A stretch of DNA of 64,000 nucleotides from Bacillus sp. 2205SS5-2 (GCF_037024155.1 NZ_JAYKTS010000019.1:23155-87154), one strand, 5' to 3'. Counted from the stretch's first letter, positions 17,054 to 25,781 are shown. Translations and numbers: made by a program. Notes: generated from the letters alone by a model not told the origin.

Positions 17054-18418
17054 ATGATGCAAACATTTTCCACAAGAGAAAAACTTTCTCGATTTTTTAT
17101 TATATTAGTTCCCATTCTTATTACACAACTTGGAATGTTCTCGATGAGCTTTTTCGATACGATGATGTCTGGACAATATTCTCATATTGATTTAGCGGGA
17201 GTCGCAATCGGTTCATCGCTTTGGATTCCTGTTTTTACCGGATTAACAGGCATTCTTTTATCAATTACACCCATTGTATCTCAAAATGTAGGTGCTCAAA
17301 ACGATGGTGACGTTTCCTTCTCTGTCATACAAGGGGTTTATGCCTCCCTTGCCCTTTCCATTGTCGTCTTAATTGGAGGATTTCTTGTTTTGAGTCCACT
17401 TTTAGACAGCTTAGCTCTGTCTTCGGAAACCATGACCATCGCTAAGACCTATTTACTCGCCCTATCCTTTGGTGTGATTCCGTTATTTGTTACAAGTGTT
17501 TTGCGATCTTTTATTGATGCGTTAGGGTTTACAAGGGTTTCGATGCTGATCACATTATCTTCCTTGCCCATTAACTTCATCTTTAATTATGTCTTTATTT
17601 TTGGTGAATTTGGGTTTCCTGAATTAGGGGGTGTAGGAGCAGGTATCGCTTCTTCTATTACTTATTGGTCGATGATGTTTATTTCGATTTGGATCATACA
17701 AACGAAGAAGCCGTTTAAAAAATATCAAATTTTCAGTTCCTTGTTTCCAATTTCCTTAAGTAAATGGAAAGAAATTTTTGTAATTGGACTACCCATTGGC
17801 TTATCAATTTTCTTTGAAACAAGTATCTTTTCTGCGGTTACTTTATTTATGGATGAATACGGAGCAGTTGTGATTGCAGCCCACCAAGCTGCGCTAAATT
17901 TCGCCTCTTTCCTCTATATGATTCCTTTAAGCATATCACTTGCTCTTACGATTGTGGTTGGATTTGAAGTTGGAGCCAAACGGTTTTCTGATGCAAGATC
18001 CTACGCCATCATGGGGGTTGTTACCGCCCTTTTATTCGCCGGGGGATTTGGTTTATTTTTATTCTTTGAACGTGATGCGGTCGCCCTCATCTATACTGAT
18101 TCACCTGAAGTGGCTACACTCGCTGCCCAGTTTTTGTTGTATGCGCTATTCTTCCAATTATCAGATGCGGTTCAGGCTCCTGTACAAGGAGCACTGCGCG
18201 GCTATAAAGATGTCAATGTGACCTTTATGATGACGTTAATTTCCTATTGGGTTATTGGATTGCCTCTGGGTTATGTACTCGCTACCTACACCTCTTTTGG
18301 TCCCTTTGGATATTGGATCGGCTTAATCGCTGGCTTAACGGCAGGTGCGTTAACTTTATCCGGCCGACTCCATCTTGTTCAACGCAGAAAACACCTTGCT
18401 CATTTAAGAAAAGCTTAA
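17054..18418 (+). CDS. MATE-family multidrug efflux transporter
   Basis: 454 aa with about 12 hydrophobic segments in two related halves. MATE features: LVPILITQLGMFSMSFFDTMMSGQYSHIDLAGVAIGSSLW at the start (in part) and the mirrored GLPIGLSIFFETSIF and VVIAAHQAALNFASFLYMIP in the second half. It exports cationic drugs in exchange for Na+ or H+. The start ATG at 17054 follows AGGAG with 8-base spacing; the longer frame from 17015 has no site. It is monocistronic with a terminator at 18503-18538. Confidence 0.93.
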   Translation: MMQTFSTREKLSRFFIILVPILITQLGMFSMSFFDTMMSGQYSHIDLAGVAIGSSLWIPVFTGLTGILLSITPIVSQNVGAQNDGDVSFSVIQGVYASLALSIVVLIGGFLVLSPLLDSLALSSETMTIAKTYLLALSFGVIPLFVTSVLRSFIDALGFTRVSMLITLSSLPINFIFNYVFIFGEFGFPELGGVGAGIASSITYWSMMFISIWIIQTKKPFKKYQIFSSLFPISLSKWKEIFVIGLPIGLSIFFETSIFSAVTLFMDEYGAVVIAAHQAALNFASFLYMIPLSISLALTIVVGFEVGAKRFSDARSYAIMGVVTALLFAGGFGLFLFFERDAVALIYTDSPEVATLAAQFLLYALFFQLSDAVQAPVQGALRGYKDVNVTFMMTLISYWVIGLPLGYVLATYTSFGPFGYWIGLIAGLTAGALTLSGRLHLVQRRKHLAHLRKA

Positions 18419-18502
18419 GGTTAAAAGCCCTATTAGAGACGTGTTAACTTGGGCATGATGCAAGGTTAGAAACACTGTTAATTTACATTCTCCATTACTT
18501 TA

Positions 18503-18538
18503 CGAAAAAGGCTGATACCCGTGTATCAGCCTTTTTCG
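18503..18538. terminator. bidirectional intrinsic terminator
   Basis: CGAAAAAGGCTGATAC and GTATCAGCCTTTTTCG form a perfect 16-bp stem with T runs on both strands, serving the convergent MATE and SDR genes. It overlaps the last codons of the SDR gene. Confidence 0.95.
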
Positions 18539-19305
18539 TGATATATTTTCCTTAATACATCTTTTCCTCCGGTTACTGGTAGAATACTACCAGTAATAAA
18601 ATCAGCCTTTTCTTCACATAAAAAACCGACTGTGCGAGCAATATCTTCTCCTGTTCCTGGGCGCCCAATAGGTACTTCGCTATCTTCTACTCCTCGAGAA
18701 GTAGCGATATCGCTTTCCTTCCAGTCCTCCAGTATATCTCCTGGACACACCATGTTAGCCGTGATGCCATTGGGGGCTTCTTCAATCGATATGGTTCTTG
18801 TTAATGAGGCAAGTGCAGCTTTACTAGCAGCGAATGCTGAACGATAAATCCAACCTGGTGCTGTTTCCACTCGATCATACCCAAATGTAATAATACGACC
18901 CCATTTCCACTTTCTCATCACTGGAATAATCAACTTAGAAAGGTAAAAAGCTGAGCTCACATTACCATTTAAGATATATTGCCACTCATCTTGACTATAT
19001 TCAACAAGGGCTTTGCGTTCTTTTATGTAAGGTCCTGCATTATGAATCAAAATATCGATTCGCTGAAAATCATTGAGAATCGCATGCACCATCCTCTCAC
19101 AGCTTTCAGGATCAGAAACATCGCATTGAATGGCTTTTGCTTCAATGCAGTATGTTTGTTGGAGGTATTCGACGAAAGACATTGCTGCATCCTTGCTATG
19201 ACGGTAATTAATAATAATCGTATGACCGAGTGCGGCGAAGTGCTCAGCAACTTTTTTTCCGAGTCCTTTTGCGCTACCGGTTATTAAAATTACTTTTTGG
19301 CTCAA
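18526..19305 (-). CDS. short-chain dehydrogenase/reductase with altered catalytic Tyr
   Basis: 259 aa. The NAD(P) motif TGSAKGLGKKVAE, the structural HNAGPY motif and a C-terminal GSILPVTGG are those of classical SDRs. The catalytic YxxxK position reads FAASK, with Phe (TTC) for Tyr, and the usual catalytic Ser region reads ITFGYDRVE. The enzyme may be inactive, or a nearby Tyr may substitute. TTG at 19305 is chosen because GGAGAGG lies 7 bases before it; the upstream GTG lacks a site. It is related to FabG-like and YtkK-like proteins; substrate unknown. Confidence 0.88.
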   Translation of the reverse strand: MSQKVILITGSAKGLGKKVAEHFAALGHTIIINYRHSKDAAMSFVEYLQQTYCIEAKAIQCDVSDPESCERMVHAILNDFQRIDILIHNAGPYIKERKALVEYSQDEWQYILNGNVSSAFYLSKLIIPVMRKWKWGRIITFGYDRVETAPGWIYRSAFAASKAALASLTRTISIEEAPNGITANMVCPGDILEDWKESDIATSRGVEDSEVPIGRPGTGEDIARTVGFLCEEKADFITGSILPVTGGKDVLRKIYHEKG

Positions 19306-19396
19306 AAAAATCCTCTCCACTACATTGGCATTATCTCAATACTATTCTCATTGAAGATGCATTGCAACTCTCAACGCTTTATTTGCCTAAATGACC

Positions 19397-19909
19397 CTAT
19401 TTAGAGAGAATCTTATCGTAAGCATAGAAAGGTTGATTTTTGCCAAACAAAGTCGGAATCGTCCCTACCTTCTTATACCCGTTTTTTTCAAATAATGCCT
19501 GTGCTTTTTTATTTTTGCTGTATGTATCTGTTCTCATATATGGTACTCCTTCCTGAACCGCAATTTTTTCGGCATGCTGAATTAAATTTGATGCGATTCC
19601 TTCACCTCGCCCCTTTACATCAACGGCGATTCGATGAAAAATATATGCTTCTTGGTTTGATTGCCAGTCAATGTATTCATATTCGGGTGTTTGCTCTTGG
19701 TCGACTGTAATCATTCCCACCGGTTCATTTTGATCATTAATGGCTACATATAAATTTTCTTTATAGATGTCGGCTCTAAACACTTCTTGGTTTGGGTACT
19801 CCTCTGTCCATTGATCATTCTGGTTTTCTTCCATAACGTGTATCGTACCTTGGACAATTGCCATAATTCTATCCATATCTGCTGGTATTCCTTTTCTAAT
19901 CTGTCCCAT
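19397..19909 (-). CDS. GNAT-family N-acetyltransferase
   Basis: 170 aa. The acetyl-CoA-binding motif is FHRIAVDVKGRGEGIASNLI (R/Q-x-x-G-x-G/A pattern), preceded by EPVGMITVDQEQ and followed by MRTDTYSKNKKAQALFEKNGY. This is a complete single-domain GNAT of unknown substrate. The ATG at 19909 follows AGGAGGA. A monocistronic cytoplasmic enzyme. Confidence 0.9.
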   Translation of the reverse strand: MGQIRKGIPADMDRIMAIVQGTIHVMEENQNDQWTEEYPNQEVFRADIYKENLYVAINDQNEPVGMITVDQEQTPEYEYIDWQSNQEAYIFHRIAVDVKGRGEGIASNLIQHAEKIAVQEGVPYMRTDTYSKNKKAQALFEKNGYKKVGTIPTLFGKNQPFYAYDKILSK

Positions 19910-19981
19910 TATTAATTCCTCCTAAAATAGTGCTAATACATTACTAGTATTCGTTTTTGTACTGCAATTAATCGAGTTCAA

Positions 19982-20009
19982 TAAAAAAACAGTTCCAAAG
20001 AAAGGAACT
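19982..20009 (-). terminator. intrinsic terminator
   Basis: AGTTCC and GGAACT arms (19991-19996, 20004-20009) are followed on the minus strand by a run of seven T. It faces leftward and may serve transcripts from the region of the rhodanese-like gene. Confidence 0.6.
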
Positions 20010-20126
20010 ATTTAATATAGATTATTTTCTTAACTTAGTGGCTCATTGCTCAAAGAAAAAACAGGTAGAAAATTTTTTGTGTGATTTCCTCCTTTTTATC
20101 TCGAAATGAAAAATTCCACTTATGGA

Positions 20127-20527
20127 AAAGCTGTTTTAGCAATGTTTATTGCTTTTCGAATCAGTCTATTATCTATGATTTAGCTTAGTTTCGGGCATCA
20201 TTTACGAAATGCGAAAGTGGCTGCTCAGGGACGGCAGGCATCTGGCAGAACACGTAGTGAATCCCGATTCACGCAGTGGGCTGACAAATGCCCGAGTCCC
20301 TAGCCACTGCAGCTGGATCACGAAATGCGAAAGTGGCTGCTCAGGGACGGCAGGCAAATGAAGAACTCGGAGGTGATGCCTGCATCGCTGGAGGGTTATT
20401 CATTTGACCCCGAGCCGCAAGCCACCGCAGCTAGATCCGTCTATTTTTGATGGAATTCAACAGTGAAATGAAAGATTTAATCAAAAACCAGATGAAATAG
20501 CCGCAATGTATTCGAAAAAAACTTAAA
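20127..20527 (-). repeat. composite repeat: dispersed repeat carrying a tandem folded insert
   Basis: The outer parts (20127-20203 and 20438-20527) are the dispersed repeat in the orientation opposite to the 8774 copy. They include CGAATCAGTCTAT, TTTCGGGCATCAT, CGTCTATTTTTGATGG and CAGTGAAATGAAAG. Between GGGCATCATTT and CGTCTATTT sits a GC-rich insert of two tandem units. A third copy with a single unit lies at 51825-52104. No open frame. Confidence 0.85.
20204..20437. repeat. two tandem ~117-bp GC-rich folded units
   Basis: Both units begin ACGAAATGCGAAAGTGGCTG and end in GCAGCTRGATC. Each can form a long stem: GTGGCT pairs with AGCCAC at the base. The distal arms differ between units but stay complementary: GGCAT with ATGCC in unit 1, CAAATGAA with TTCATTTG in unit 2. 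The inner palindrome is GTGAATC/GATTCAC in unit 1 and GTGATGC/GCATCGC in unit 2. Base composition is much richer in GC than the surroundings. Confidence 0.8.
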
Positions 20528-20569
20528 GAAAGGAGCTCGAAATCATACCAATAAAAATCTCATATCATT

Positions 20570-20602
20570 TTGAAAAGCCAGAATTTTGCGAAATCAACCT
20601 TA
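20570..20602 (+). repeat. isolated terminus of the dispersed repeat
   Basis: GAATTTTGCGAAATCAACCT matches the right terminus of the plus-oriented copies. No matching left half is present here. Confidence 0.5.
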
Positions 20603-20665
20603 AATAAACCGAGTGAGTAGACCAGTAATTTAAAGATATTAACCTAATCTAACCATTGATTTTCT

Positions 20666-21052
20666 TCAAGAAACATTCAGATAAGACGATTTCGCACTCA
20701 CATCTGCAGGGATTACTCGACAATTGACCACTTGCAGACCTTTTTTCCGAAGCATTCTAACTGCTACATTTTTCTCTATCTTGCTTGAAGCAATAACCCC
20801 AACCTGATTTGCCTTTATTTCATGGCTGTGGCGATAAATATACCCACATGGTATGTGAAAATTGGACTCAACTGGTGAAGCATTACTTTCTTGATAATCA
20901 CGGACATCAATCCATGTTAAGTCTGATGAAGTCTGGCATGATTTTTTCTTACAATTAGTAGGAGTATAGCGATAATGTATAGAGAAAGAAATTCCAATTA
21001 TTAATAATAGGAGTAGGATCATTGAAAAGATACCTCCAATAATATTTTTCAT
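20666..21052 (-). CDS. membrane-anchored rhodanese-like protein without the active Cys
   Basis: About 128 aa. One N-terminal membrane segment (FSMILLLLLIIGISFSI) is followed by an outward domain with the rhodanese start WIDVRDYQES and a weak VIASSKIEKNVAVRMLRKKG, which aligns with the rhodanese active-site loop. The catalytic Cys position is occupied by Ser/Ala, so sulfurtransferase activity is unlikely. Three cysteines occur elsewhere. The ATG at 21052 has AGGT 8 bases upstream; a TTG further upstream has no site. The family call is tentative. Confidence 0.6.
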   Translation of the reverse strand: MKNIIGGIFSMILLLLLIIGISFSIHYRYTPTNCKKKSCQTSSDLTWIDVRDYQESNASPVESNFHIPCGYIYRHSHEIKANQVGVIASSKIEKNVAVRMLRKKGLQVVNCRVIPADVSAKSSYLNVS

Positions 21053-21226
21053 TATCATATACCTATACTGGTATTTTTTCAACTATTAGGATTTCCACGA
21101 TTAATTCAAGATCTTGTTAGAGACTTTTTCCTTTATTCTACTACATTACTTTTAACACCCCTTCCCATCTAGATAACGTCATTGCCGCTTTTTCAAGATA
21201 GGGAGGGAGAGATTTAACGAGCAAAG

Positions 21227-21517
21227 TTATTGTTCATGCGGTTTCCAATTTCTTTTTTTCAGCTCAAGATAAACATCCTCATATTTGAAAACTAAAAACA
21301 CTTGAGCCTTGTTTGGTAGGTCAGATTTTAGCACACGATTATATGCCCGACAGTATTTTTCCCAAGGTGTTTTTCTAACTCTTGGGTGTGTGGCTTCATC
21401 TAGAAGTTCACTCTCGATTGCTTTTACAAGGGCGAGTGCTTCTTCTCCCTCATCAAATGGTATGGTTCGATTACTCCAAAGTTGTTGATAATAAGTAAAT
21501 AATTGAGAATCTATCAT
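21227..21517 (-). CDS. hypothetical protein
   Basis: 96 aa, acidic N-terminal half and basic C-terminal half, no membrane segment or cysteine motif. Not recognised. The ATG at 21517 follows AAAGGAGC. It is divergent from the zinc-ribbon gene at 21570 across a 52-base gap, so the promoters of the two must overlap. Confidence 0.72.
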   Translation of the reverse strand: MIDSQLFTYYQQLWSNRTIPFDEGEEALALVKAIESELLDEATHPRVRKTPWEKYCRAYNRVLKSDLPNKAQVFLVFKYEDVYLELKKRNWKPHEQ

Positions 21518-21569
21518 AATTTATGCTCCTTTACAAATACTAAATAAAAATCAAGAAAGGAGAAACAAG

Positions 21570-21818
21570 ATGTCTACTCCCTATCGTTGTCCTGGTTGTA
21601 AAACTAATAAAACTCGATTTAATTTGATCGAACAAGTCTCTCACGGTGTCAAACTCAATCCACAGTCTGGTGAAGTTCAAGAAACTTATACCTCAGATAA
21701 CGCAGGTCCTTTTCATATTCCATATAATGGACCTGACGTACGCGTTCAATGTGCTGCCTGTGGGCTCATTGAAGATGAGAAAACTTTTGAAAAGTTTGGA
21801 GAAAGTAACTATCAGTAA
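21570..21818 (+). CDS. small zinc-ribbon protein
   Basis: 82 aa. Two CxxC knuckles ([11 protein letters not shown] near 7-10 and [10 protein letters not shown] near 60-63) form a probable zinc ribbon; between them is a conserved-looking [15 protein letters not shown]. Function unknown; I have seen close Bacillus relatives but cannot assign a role. The ATG follows AAAGGAGAAACAAG. A terminator at 21914-21943 closes it, convergent with the CobW-family gene. Confidence 0.82.
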   Translation: MSTPYRCPGCKTNKTRFNLIEQVSHGVKLNPQSGEVQETYTSDNAGPFHIPYNGPDVRVQCAACGLIEDEKTFEKFGESNYQ

Positions 21819-21913
21819 ATACAGTTTTACTTTCAAGATCAACCATTTTCAGTTTGAAGGCTCTGATCCATTAACTTAATCGGATCCCGTGGGAAATAAC
21901 CAGATTTGTACTA

Positions 21914-21943
21914 ACTCCCCCTCTCTCATCACTGAAGGGGAGT
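21914..21943 (+). terminator. intrinsic terminator
   Basis: ACTCCCC and GGGGAGT arms followed by TTTTCC on the plus strand. The stem overlaps the last codons of the CobW-family gene on the other strand. Confidence 0.65.
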
Positions 21944-22867
21944 GTTTTCCGTTTGTTCTAACTTTTTTAACTGATTTTTCAATTCATCAACCTTCAATTG
22001 TTCGCCGATGATGACCAAATTTTTCGGCATATTCATATCTTCCGGCAAAAACATCGGCATTCCATATGAATATTGAAAGGAATAGGGATACTGAAATCCA
22101 GTGAATGGAATATATCCTTTCATTCGATAAATAGTATCTGGACTTTTTCTTAACCAGTTCTCAAATTGTTCTTGATCCACTGAATTCGTAAAAGTATAGA
22201 CAAAGGATTGAAGAGATAATTGTTTTTTATCTCGAGTCGATATTGAATTTAGAATATCTTCTTCACTTGTTTGCAAAGCCTCAATATCTTTTAATGAAAG
22301 CTTGCTATGAGTCGTTATAAGTGTGCGAGCACTTGAATTAATCGACTGAATTTCAAACACGACTTTCCCGACAGCATTTTCTGATAATAAATCCGTCTTG
22401 TTTAATAACAGCAAGTGTGAATGGCGAATTTGCTCTCTTAATAGTTGAAGAACCTGGGGAGATAAAAATTCTCGATTGTCCCATTGAAGCACATCCACAA
22501 TGGTAATGATTCCTTTAAAATTCCAGTGGTCTGCGAACAAAGGCGACATCACACTATCAAGAACTTCAACTGGATGGGCAGCTCCCGTTGTTTCAATTAT
22601 CAGCACATCCCACCCCTTATTAAACAACAGTTCCTGCAATTGGGACTCAAGCTTTTCTTGGATAGTACAACAGATACAGCCATCTAGTAATTCTGCTAAA
22701 GGAATCCCCTCTTCCACCTCATCCGAGTCAATCGATACCTTTCCTAATTCATTCATTAATACGGCCGGTTTTTTCCCTTGTTTTTTTAACATTGAAACCA
22801 TTTGTTTCAACAATGTTGTTTTTCCACTACCTAAAAATCCTGATAAAATATATATTTCTCGCTTCAT
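21929..22867 (-). CDS. CobW/COG0523-family metal-chaperone GTPase
   Basis: 312 aa. It has the Walker A GFLGSGKTTLLKQ, MNELGKVSIDS, the metal-binding GCICC (CxCC) motif, ETTGAAHPV and the specificity motif NKTD. The CobW C-terminal domain is at about 210-300. COG0523 proteins hydrolyse GTP to insert or deliver metals, often zinc. The ATG follows AAAGGAC. A 14-bp perfect palindrome lies about 20 bases upstream and could be a metal-responsive operator. It is distinct from canonical Zur-box sequence, so zinc control is not proven. Confidence 0.9.
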   Translation of the reverse strand: MKREIYILSGFLGSGKTTLLKQMVSMLKKQGKKPAVLMNELGKVSIDSDEVEEGIPLAELLDGCICCTIQEKLESQLQELLFNKGWDVLIIETTGAAHPVEVLDSVMSPLFADHWNFKGIITIVDVLQWDNREFLSPQVLQLLREQIRHSHLLLLNKTDLLSENAVGKVVFEIQSINSSARTLITTHSKLSLKDIEALQTSEEDILNSISTRDKKQLSLQSFVYTFTNSVDQEQFENWLRKSPDTIYRMKGYIPFTGFQYPYSFQYSYGMPMFLPEDMNMPKNLVIIGEQLKVDELKNQLKKLEQTENTPLQ

Positions 22868-22888
22868 TTGATATGTCCTTTCTTTTCG

Positions 22889-22902
22889 TGTAAATATTTA
22901 CA
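22889..22902. promoter_or_regulatory. palindromic operator candidate
   Basis: TGTAAATATTTACA is a perfect 14-bp palindrome between the start of the CobW-family gene and its upstream spacer. The form fits a dimeric repressor, but I do not match it to a named one. Confidence 0.45.
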
Positions 22903-22990
22903 TTTTAATCAGAGATCTACCATGAAATAAAAAATGATTCGAATGGTATTCCCGGAAAATCCAGACTTTGTTGAATTCACTTTTTTCACT

Positions 22991-23153
22991 AAGGGTTTAA
23001 TCGTATACATTATTGCTATTTCTTCCGAGTTTTTTATGAATCCTCCATTTTGCTGTTGAAATTCATCAAAATAGACGAAAGGATGCCGCGAAACAGAGCT
23101 GTATCATAGTTCATTCGCTGGTACGAAAAGCACAAACATTGCGAAAACAACCT
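22991..23153 (+). repeat. dispersed inverted-terminus repeat copy
   Basis: Contains TAATCGTATACATTATTGC at the left, TTGCTGTTGAAATTCATC in the middle, ATGCCGCGAAACAGAGCTG, and ACATTGCGAAAACAACCTT at the right. More diverged than the 8774 copy. Confidence 0.72.
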
Positions 23154-23858
23154 TTTCTAAAGATATTTTCACAATGCTTCTGCTATGAACTAAGCTCTAC
23201 AACATGATGTAAATAGATTTCAAATCTTCTTTTGCATCATATCGAAGTTTCTTCACCACTAGGGCGTTTCCTTTTCACATTTGATAATAATTAAGCAAAT
23301 TATTCAAAATGTACCATTTCTAACATTCAATAGTATCATTATATCTAGAATTCATATACTTTTTTCCAGATGAAATCCCCTTCAATAACTTGAGAATAAC
23401 CGGCTAAAAGATTAGAAGGATTCGCTTATCAAACCCTATTCAATTAAATCTTAGTGGACTACTAATGCGCTTCTCCAAACTGAATCCAGCCATATGTAAT
23501 CCAATATAGAGTATACTCTACTCTCCCTTTGGTTTCAATTTAGGCAAGTCCAAGCTATTGACATCACCAGAAAAACACTCTGCAGTATACATGGTTAATA
23601 AGCTAGATGACCCAAAATAATGTAAACAATTAATTAGCCGTATTATGAAGGTGAAATAGCTTTATTGAATGGATTAATGCAGATGTCCATACCTTCTTAA
23701 CTAACACCTTGTTTGGAATTTATTTATCCCTATTTAGGTAAGGCTAACAGACCCATTTCGTTAGTCAGACTGATATACTTGTTGATGAAAAAAATTTAGT
23801 TTTGCAATGATTATTTCAAGCATATGCTAACATTAGGACAGCGAAAGGCGGGACTAGG
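23154..23858. other. long spacer, no gene called
   Basis: About 700 bases with no supported gene. On the minus strand 23518-23660 a short open piece reads protein-like and ends in LDLPKLKPKGE; it lacks a start signal and is probably the tail of a lost gene. The promoter of the AlbA_2 gene should lie at the right end (TTGCAA and TATGCT near 23806-23832, spacing 15). Confidence 0.5.
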
Positions 23859-24587
23859 ATGTACTACGATCATATTGTACCGGTCAACTTACGATTTTTT
23901 TTGAATAACCCGTCAAAAGAAGGCTTCACTGATTTGCTGCTAAACAATACGGGCGAAACCGATTTTCTTGATTTTAAAACAAAGTGGGTCGAATTCACAA
24001 AGCTAGCCAAACACATTTTGGCCATTGCTAACTCTGGCGGAGGCTGTATGCTGATCGGAGTCAAACAGCTCGATGATGGCACTTCTGAGTTTTGCGGTCT
24101 TAGCGATGAGGAATTTTTAGATAAAGCAGATGTGGACAATAAACTTGATAGCTTACTACCGAAATACCTTAAATACCGTACAGAAGATTACTATTTTACT
24201 ACAAACGAGACAACTCATTTTCATAATAAATTATTTCAGGTATTAATCATTGAGTATGACCCCAAATACGTACCCTATACGTCTGTCGTCACCCGCGGGG
24301 AGCTGCGTTATGGTGCTATATATATCCGACAAGGAACCAAGTCATTAGAAGCAACGAACGACAAATTAGTCGAGATGATTTTAAGAAAGGTTCAATCCGG
24401 CGGCTCGGATAGTAATGATTTAACCCTGCAAGAGCACTTAGAACAACTAAAGTCACTCTACCATGAAGAGGTTTCGCATCAAAAAGAAACTTATCAACAC
24501 TATATACAAGACTTAATTGAAAAGAAAAAGGCCCGAATTGAGGCCTATCTAGATGTGTTGGATATTAAAAAAGAAAGTGAGGATTAG
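23859..24587 (+). CDS. AlbA_2 (Schlafen-type) domain protein
   Basis: 242 aa. The AlbA_2 signature is clear: an acidic GETDFLDFKTKW start, then KHILAIANSGGGCMLIGV, and a later RYGAIYIRQGTKS strand. This domain binds nucleotides or nucleic acid and occurs in Schlafen-like regulators and defence-associated proteins. The C-terminal 60 residues are a predicted coiled coil rich in Glu, Lys and His (LKSLYHEEVSHQKETYQ). No helicase or nuclease partner is adjacent. The ATG is preceded by a loose purine-rich site. Isolated between two empty spacers; role unknown. Confidence 0.85.
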   Translation: MYYDHIVPVNLRFFLNNPSKEGFTDLLLNNTGETDFLDFKTKWVEFTKLAKHILAIANSGGGCMLIGVKQLDDGTSEFCGLSDEEFLDKADVDNKLDSLLPKYLKYRTEDYYFTTNETTHFHNKLFQVLIIEYDPKYVPYTSVVTRGELRYGAIYIRQGTKSLEATNDKLVEMILRKVQSGGSDSNDLTLQEHLEQLKSLYHEEVSHQKETYQHYIQDLIEKKKARIEAYLDVLDIKKESED

Positions 24588-24995
24588 GTACAAAATCACT
24601 GAGACGCTATTCCTAAAAACTAATTTTTGGGACATGATTTATAAAAGGGATTCTGTAAATCATTAAAAAGGGGGAATTGCTTGATTTCAGTTTGAAAGTG
24701 CAGAGTATTCATTGTATTTTTATGATTGATGACTTAGAGCCCCAGATGTATCTTTTTTAGCTGAAGTGTTCCTCTTTGTATTTGACTCCCCTTTTATTAG
24801 TAAATGGCTGTTTTTGCTATGAATGTCGCTCTACGCAACAGTACATTATCCGAGAAAACCTATGGGTTCAGGGCATCTATTTGGTTCTTTTTATACAAAA
24901 TCCATACTAAAATAGCCGATTCCTTTGAAGATTTGATTAAATAACCTAATAATTCTATTTACCCAAGGTGCTTCTTCTTCACTCCCCTCACATAT
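24588..24995. other. spacer with decayed dispersed repeat
   Basis: No gene. From 24803 to about 24890 GGCTGTTTTTGCTATGAATG and a later TTCAGGGCATCTATTTGG follow the order of the dispersed repeat (minus orientation), strongly decayed. Confidence 0.5.
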
Positions 24996-25781
24996 CTACT
25001 TCATATAAGTATATAGATCGTCCTGCATGACGAATACACTCGTCGAAACGTGTTCATTTACGCCCGATGAAAGCACTCTATGTTCGATGGACATCGAATT
25101 TAAATTGAGCAAAGACCTTCCAATTCTTAATATATCTTTTGACCTCATATCTGTTTCAATCGCCTTAAGTGCAGCAGTTGCCAGACTTAATCCTTCTTTG
25201 GAACGCACTAATTCTTGAATATTGAATAGCAATTCTCCAGTGATTCCCTCATCTGACTTTTTTTCTTTAACCTCAGCAATTGCGACTAATCTCTGAAGTT
25301 TATTAGTGAACTCGTTTGAAGTGTTCGTCACGATTGATTGAATTTCACCAATATTCACACTCGCCCAATGATCAATTCCCACCTGAAACTGTTCCTCAAT
25401 AATATCCTTCACCACATCTATTCCTCCAATGCTAAAGGAATGAAAAAGGTCTTTTTCCTCTGAACCAGAAATACCTACGACTGTATCAGGTAGAATTTCT
25501 ACTAATTTAACCGAAGATTCACCATTTAGTTGCGCAAGGATCATCTTCCGAGGTTGTTGACTTTTCTCTGTTTGCTCATATCCAACCAATAAAAAACGCA
25601 ATGGTTGTTCTTGTAAGCTATCTGATTGTTGATTGGACTTAGAGAATACATCCCCTTTCGTTTCTTGAAAACTGGTGAATGTATCCTGAAGCTTGCTTTT
25701 TTCATTCCATGCCCCTGTGGTAAAAACATGTAGAAGTCCAATCGCAATAAGTAGTTGCAAAATGAACCGAATTTTCTTCAT
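24996..25781 (-). CDS. LCP-like (LytR-CpsA-Psr) protein lacking the catalytic Arg
   Basis: 261 aa with an N-terminal signal anchor (FILQLLIAIGLLHVFTTGA). The extracellular part follows the LCP plan: RFLLVGYEQTE, MILAQLNGESSVKLVEILPDT, then FSIGGIDVVKDIIEEQFQVGIDHWASVNI. In active LCP ligases, which attach polymers to peptidoglycan, the strand after VKLV reads IPRDT with an essential Arg; here it is ILPDT. The downstream KINAAY-type motif is also altered. I infer a degenerate or regulatory LCP domain. The ATG at 25781 follows GAGGTGACTGCA. Family assignment rests on pattern only. Confidence 0.6.
   Translation of the reverse strand: MKKIRFILQLLIAIGLLHVFTTGAWNEKSKLQDTFTSFQETKGDVFSKSNQQSDSLQEQPLRFLLVGYEQTEKSQQPRKMILAQLNGESSVKLVEILPDTVVGISGSEEKDLFHSFSIGGIDVVKDIIEEQFQVGIDHWASVNIGEIQSIVTNTSNEFTNKLQRLVAIAEVKEKKSDEGITGELLFNIQELVRSKEGLSLATAALKAIETDMRSKDILRIGRSLLNLNSMSIEHRVLSSGVNEHVSTSVFVMQDDLYTYMK

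Noticed and set aside
20204..20437. CRISPR-like tandem repeat
   Set aside because: Only two long diverged units, no short repeats with unique spacers, no cas genes.
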